A DNA stretch of 64,000 nt, from NCBI RefSeq assembly GCF_030444335.1, contig NZ_CP128595.1, positions 2,494,501 to 2,558,500 of the forward strand, read 5' to 3'. Under the pieces are notes generated by a model. The model was not told the origin of the DNA and made no database searches. It saw nothing but the letters and a program-made list of their open reading frames with translations. A program made the translations under genes and the position numbers. This DNA is from Polaribacter huanghezhanensis (GTDB lineage Bacteria; Bacteroidota; Bacteroidia; Flavobacteriales; Flavobacteriaceae). Numbering within the stretch: position 1 is the stretch's first letter; each line of letters begins with the position of its first letter. This document shows, piece after piece, positions 61,021 to 64,000 of the stretch.

Positions 61021-63315
61021 ATGTGGAATTTTAAACGCATCAAGTTTTTTTTTATCTGCTCATGCATCGTTTTATTTTTTAATTCTTGTACAGACGAGAA
61101 GCAACTAGCTGTAATTCCAGCAATTATTCCTGTTCCGTCTTCTCAACAAATTAATGATGGTATTTTTGAAATGAGCAATTCAACTGGTATTTTTTCTGAC
61201 GATGAATTTAAGCAAGTTGCCGATTTTTTAAAATCTTATATTGAATATGGAAGTGATATCAAATTAAAATCGGAAGCGTCTAAAAATGTCATCAGCTTTA
61301 AGAAAGATACTTCTATTACAAACGAAGAAGGATATCATTTAAAAATAGCATCAAACGAAATTACCATTGCAGCCAGTTCTGCAAAAGGAGCATTTTATGC
61401 TATACAAACTTTACGTCAATTATTGCCAGCTTCTTTTGAGAATGGAGCATACAAAGAATCTACTGTTTCTATTCAAAATTTAGAAATTACTGATGCGCCA
61501 CAATTTAAATATCGTGGAATGCATTTAGATGTTGGGCGTCATTTTTTTCCGGTTGATTTTATTAAAAAGTACATCGATTTGATGAGCATGCTAAAAATGA
61601 ATACGTTTCATTGGCATTTAACAGAAGATCAAGGTTGGAGAATCGAAATTAAAAAATATCCAAAATTACAAGAAGTTGCTGCCTACAGAAATGAAACGTT
61701 GATTGGTCATTATTCTGATCAACCTCACAAATTTGACGGAAAAAGATACGGCGGATTTTACACGCAAGAACAAATAAAAGAGGTTGTAAAATATGCATCA
61801 GAAAGACAAGTAACCATCATTCCAGAAATAGAAATGCCCGGTCATGCACAAGCGGCAATTGCTGCATATCTAGAATTAGGTTGCACAGGAAAACCAATTG
61901 ACGTTGCGACAAAATGGGGCGTTTTTGAAGATATTTATTGTCCGAAAGAAGCAACTTTTAAATTTTTAGAAGATGTAATTGATGAAGTGGTTGCATTGTT
62001 TCCTGGAAAATACATTCATATTGGTGGCGATGAAGCTCCGAAAACGAGATGGAAAAACTGTGCGCATTGTCAAGCTTTAATTAAAAAAGAAGGTTTAAAA
62101 GACGAACACGGTTTGCAAAGTTATTTCATCACAAGAATGGAAAAATACATCAACTCTAAAGGAAAACAAATTATTGGTTGGGACGAAATTTTAGAAGGCG
62201 GATTGGCACCAAATGCAACCGTAATGTCTTGGCGAGGAATGAAAGGTGCAGTTACTGCTGCACAACAACATCATGATGTAATTTTAACGCCGGGTGCTTA
62301 TTGTTATTTTGATCATTATCAATCTACAAAAGAAGACGAACCTTTGGCGATTGGTGGATTTTTACCTTTAGAAAAAGTGTACAGTTTTAATCCGATTCCG
62401 AAAGAATTGACCAAAAAAGAAGCAAAATATGTGTTGGGAGCGCAAGGAAATGTGTGGACAGAATACATGAAAGATTCAAAACAAGTAGAATACATGGCTT
62501 TCCCAAGAATGGTTGCGTTGAGCGAAGTGGTTTGGTCTGAAAACAAAAATAAAAACTTTGAAAATTTTAAAAATCGTTTAGAGTTTTATCAGCAGAGATT
62601 AGATGCTAGAGATGTAAATTATGCCAATCATTTGTATGAAGTTAAGGGGAAATCAGAAATAAAAGAGGGCGTTTTGTTCATGGATTTAAAAACTTCTTCG
62701 AATACAAAATCGATTCGGTATACTTTAGACGGCACAGCACCGAACATCAATTCTGCTGTTTATAAAAACTCATTACTCGTTGATAAAAGTGTTACTATTC
62801 ATGCTGCATCATTTGACTCCAAAAAACAAGTTAGTGGTGTTTTTAAAGAAAGCATAAAAATGCACAAAGCGGTTGGAAAAAAAATAACTTTTGATGTTGC
62901 TCCGAGTGAAAAATACAATGCTGGCGGAAATGCTGCATTGATCAACGGAATTAGTGGAAGCGACAAGCGTTATGGAGATAATGAATGGTTAGGTTTTGAC
63001 GGAAAGGATGTAGAAATTACAATTGATTTAGGAAAAGAAATGGATGTAAATTCAATTGCTACACGTTTTAACAATCAAACCGGAAGTTGGATTTACGCTC
63101 CGTCTCAAGTTATTGTGAGCTTTCCAGGCAATGATGAATTTATTCCAATCGAATTAGAACAAAGCAAAGAAAAAATTGTTGATTTAAAATTAGAGACAAA
63201 AATAGTCACTCGATATATCAAATTAAAATTGATAAACTATGGTGTAATTCCTGACGGAAAACAAGGTGCTGGACATAAATCGTGGCTATTTATTGATGAA
63301 ATTATTGTGGAGTAA
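61021..63315 (+). CDS. GH20 beta-N-acetylhexosaminidase lipoprotein
   Basis: A 764-residue lipoprotein (FFNSC, C23). GH20b domain (about 30-160), then the GH20 barrel with YRGMHLDVGRHFFPVDFIKK, FHWHLTEDQGWRIEI, PEIEMPGHAQAAIAAYLELG and the catalytic pair D337-E338 (IHIGGDEAPKTRW). C-terminal chitobiase-type and F5/8-type modules (about 610-764; YNAGGNAALINGISGSDKRY) are shared with the divergent GH92. It removes terminal beta-GlcNAc/GalNAc. Divergent from the GH92 operon with only 63 bp between starts. Confidence 0.95.
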   Translation: MWNFKRIKFFFICSCIVLFFNSCTDEKQLAVIPAIIPVPSSQQINDGIFEMSNSTGIFSDDEFKQVADFLKSYIEYGSDIKLKSEASKNVISFKKDTSITNEEGYHLKIASNEITIAASSAKGAFYAIQTLRQLLPASFENGAYKESTVSIQNLEITDAPQFKYRGMHLDVGRHFFPVDFIKKYIDLMSMLKMNTFHWHLTEDQGWRIEIKKYPKLQEVAAYRNETLIGHYSDQPHKFDGKRYGGFYTQEQIKEVVKYASERQVTIIPEIEMPGHAQAAIAAYLELGCTGKPIDVATKWGVFEDIYCPKEATFKFLEDVIDEVVALFPGKYIHIGGDEAPKTRWKNCAHCQALIKKEGLKDEHGLQSYFITRMEKYINSKGKQIIGWDEILEGGLAPNATVMSWRGMKGAVTAAQQHHDVILTPGAYCYFDHYQSTKEDEPLAIGGFLPLEKVYSFNPIPKELTKKEAKYVLGAQGNVWTEYMKDSKQVEYMAFPRMVALSEVVWSENKNKNFENFKNRLEFYQQRLDARDVNYANHLYEVKGKSEIKEGVLFMDLKTSSNTKSIRYTLDGTAPNINSAVYKNSLLVDKSVTIHAASFDSKKQVSGVFKESIKMHKAVGKKITFDVAPSEKYNAGGNAALINGISGSDKRYGDNEWLGFDGKDVEITIDLGKEMDVNSIATRFNNQTGSWIYAPSQVIVSFPGNDEFIPIELEQSKEKIVDLKLETKIVTRYIKLKLINYGVIPDGKQGAGHKSWLFIDEIIVE

Positions 63316-63351
63316 AAAAACTGTAAAACTATTTTATATTTATTTTTCATG

Positions 63352-63417
63352 TCTCCTCGAGCGCAGTCGAGAGGTTATTAATCACAATTAGGTCTCGACT
63401 GCGCTCGACCTGACAAG
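63352..63417. repeat. Inverted repeat element between GH20 and cutC
   Basis: 16-bp perfect arms TCGAGCGCAGTCGAGA (63357-63372) and TCTCGACTGCGCTCGA (63393-63408) around a 20-nt loop. The right half is nearly identical to 9644-9672. Confidence 0.85.
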
Positions 63418-63428
63418 AAGATGATAAA

Positions 63429-64000
63429 ATGTTATTAGAAATCTGCGCAAACTCATACCAATCTGCCATCAACGCAGAAAAAGCCGGAGCAAATAGAATC
63501 GAATTGTGTGCAGAGTTGGCTGTTGGCGGAATTACACCTTCGTATGGTTTGCTAAAAAAAGTAATGAACGATTTAATAATTCCTGTTCATGTTTTAATTC
63601 GCCCAAGAAGTGGCGATTTCACCTATTCTGATGCTGAGTTTCAAATCCTAAAAGAAGACATTTTAATTTGTAAAGAGTTGGGCGTTTTGGGAATTGTTTC
63701 TGGTGTTTTACATATTGATAACACCATTGATATTGAAAGAACAAAAGAACTTGTTAGAATTGCTAAACCAATGAATTTTACCTTTCACAGAGCTTTTGAT
63801 TGGGTTGTAAATCCGATGGATGAAATCAAGAATTTAGAAAAAATTGGAGTCGATCGAATTTTAACTTCTGGACAAAAAACATCTGCTGAAAAAGGGTTAA
63901 ATAATTTAATAAAATTTCAAAAAGCAACTTCTAAAATTACAATCATGCCTGGTGGCGGAATCAATCAACAGAACATCAAACTGTTTCAAGAAAACGGATT
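63429..64000 (+). CDS. cutC: CutC family protein (3' end outside window)
   Basis: Open from ATG 63429 to the window end, 190 residues so far. TIM-barrel CutC signature: MLLEICANSYQSAINAEKAG, ANRIELCAELAVGGITPSYG, VHVLIRPRSGDFTYSDAEF, FTFHRAFDWVVNPMDEI and ILTSGQKTSAEKG with GGGI. Once tied to copper homeostasis, its real role is unsettled. An upstream ATG at 63421 is out of frame. In flavobacteria it often stands beside N-glycan genes, as here. Confidence 0.93.
   Translation, partial: MLLEICANSYQSAINAEKAGANRIELCAELAVGGITPSYGLLKKVMNDLIIPVHVLIRPRSGDFTYSDAEFQILKEDILICKELGVLGIVSGVLHIDNTIDIERTKELVRIAKPMNFTFHRAFDWVVNPMDEIKNLEKIGVDRILTSGQKTSAEKGLNNLIKFQKATSKITIMPGGGINQQNIKLFQENG

Overview
The window is chromosomal DNA of a low-GC member of the Bacteroidota, most likely a marine Flavobacteriaceae (Polaribacter or Tenacibaculum-like). 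Signs of this are the TTTG/TTG-N18-20-TAnnTTTG promoters, the lack of Shine-Dalgarno sequences, the families DUF4199, DUF4295 and DUF5606, a menaquinone pathway, a CarB without its allosteric domain, and GH92/GH20 glycan enzymes with lipoprotein signals.

Layout. 1-5.3 kb: a partial gene, an NTF2-like secreted protein, a small M50-like membrane protein, a serine hydrolase and a lipoprotein amidase; two copies of a terminator cassette of about 78 nt flank the first small genes. 5.3-8.8 kb: rpmB-rpmG-DUF4295-ftsY ribosome/SRP cluster and cinA. 8.8-15.6 kb: FAH-family protein, menB, a probable pseudo-esterase, an S1 protein, menD, a transaldolase-like aldolase and an SDR, separated by short tandem arrays and palindromic repeats, two of which lie inside the menD reading frame. 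15.75 kb: SRP RNA (ffs) with its own promoter. 16-22.3 kb: DUF4199, GT2, phosphosugar mutase, MsbA-like ABC transporter and GT4. 22.3-27.5 kb: minus-strand operon dapD, double GT2, methyltransferase, tsaC, CCA enzyme. 27.6-30.8 kb: ruvX-def-DUF5606-mazG and an SDR. 30.9-37.2 kb: M1 peptidase, lon, SlyD-like FKBP. 37.6-40.5 kb: ECF sigma factor, probable anti-sigma and two repeat-rich secreted proteins. 40.6-49.6 kb: GlmU-like protein, thioesterase, carB, rpmH, pyrG, yidC. 49.9-50.85 kb: an Abi_2 (HEPN) gene followed by a candidate small RNA with its own promoter and terminator. 50.9-63.3 kb: N-glycan breakdown locus (sugar MFS, glycosylasparaginase, three GH92, GH20). The window ends inside cutC.

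How the genes work together. FtsY, 4.5S RNA and YidC belong to one membrane-insertion route. menB and menD make menaquinone. The 50.9-63.3 kb genes would strip mannose (GH92), GlcNAc (GH20) and the final GlcNAc-Asn bond from N-glycans and import the sugar. The most interesting items are the Abi_2/small-RNA pair, the repeat insertion that appears to have displaced the menD start codon, a GH92 enzyme with Gln in place of the usual catalytic Glu, and the ECF-sigma/beta-solenoid module. No tRNA, rRNA, transposase or CRISPR array was found. All family assignments were made by eye from motifs and were not checked by database search.
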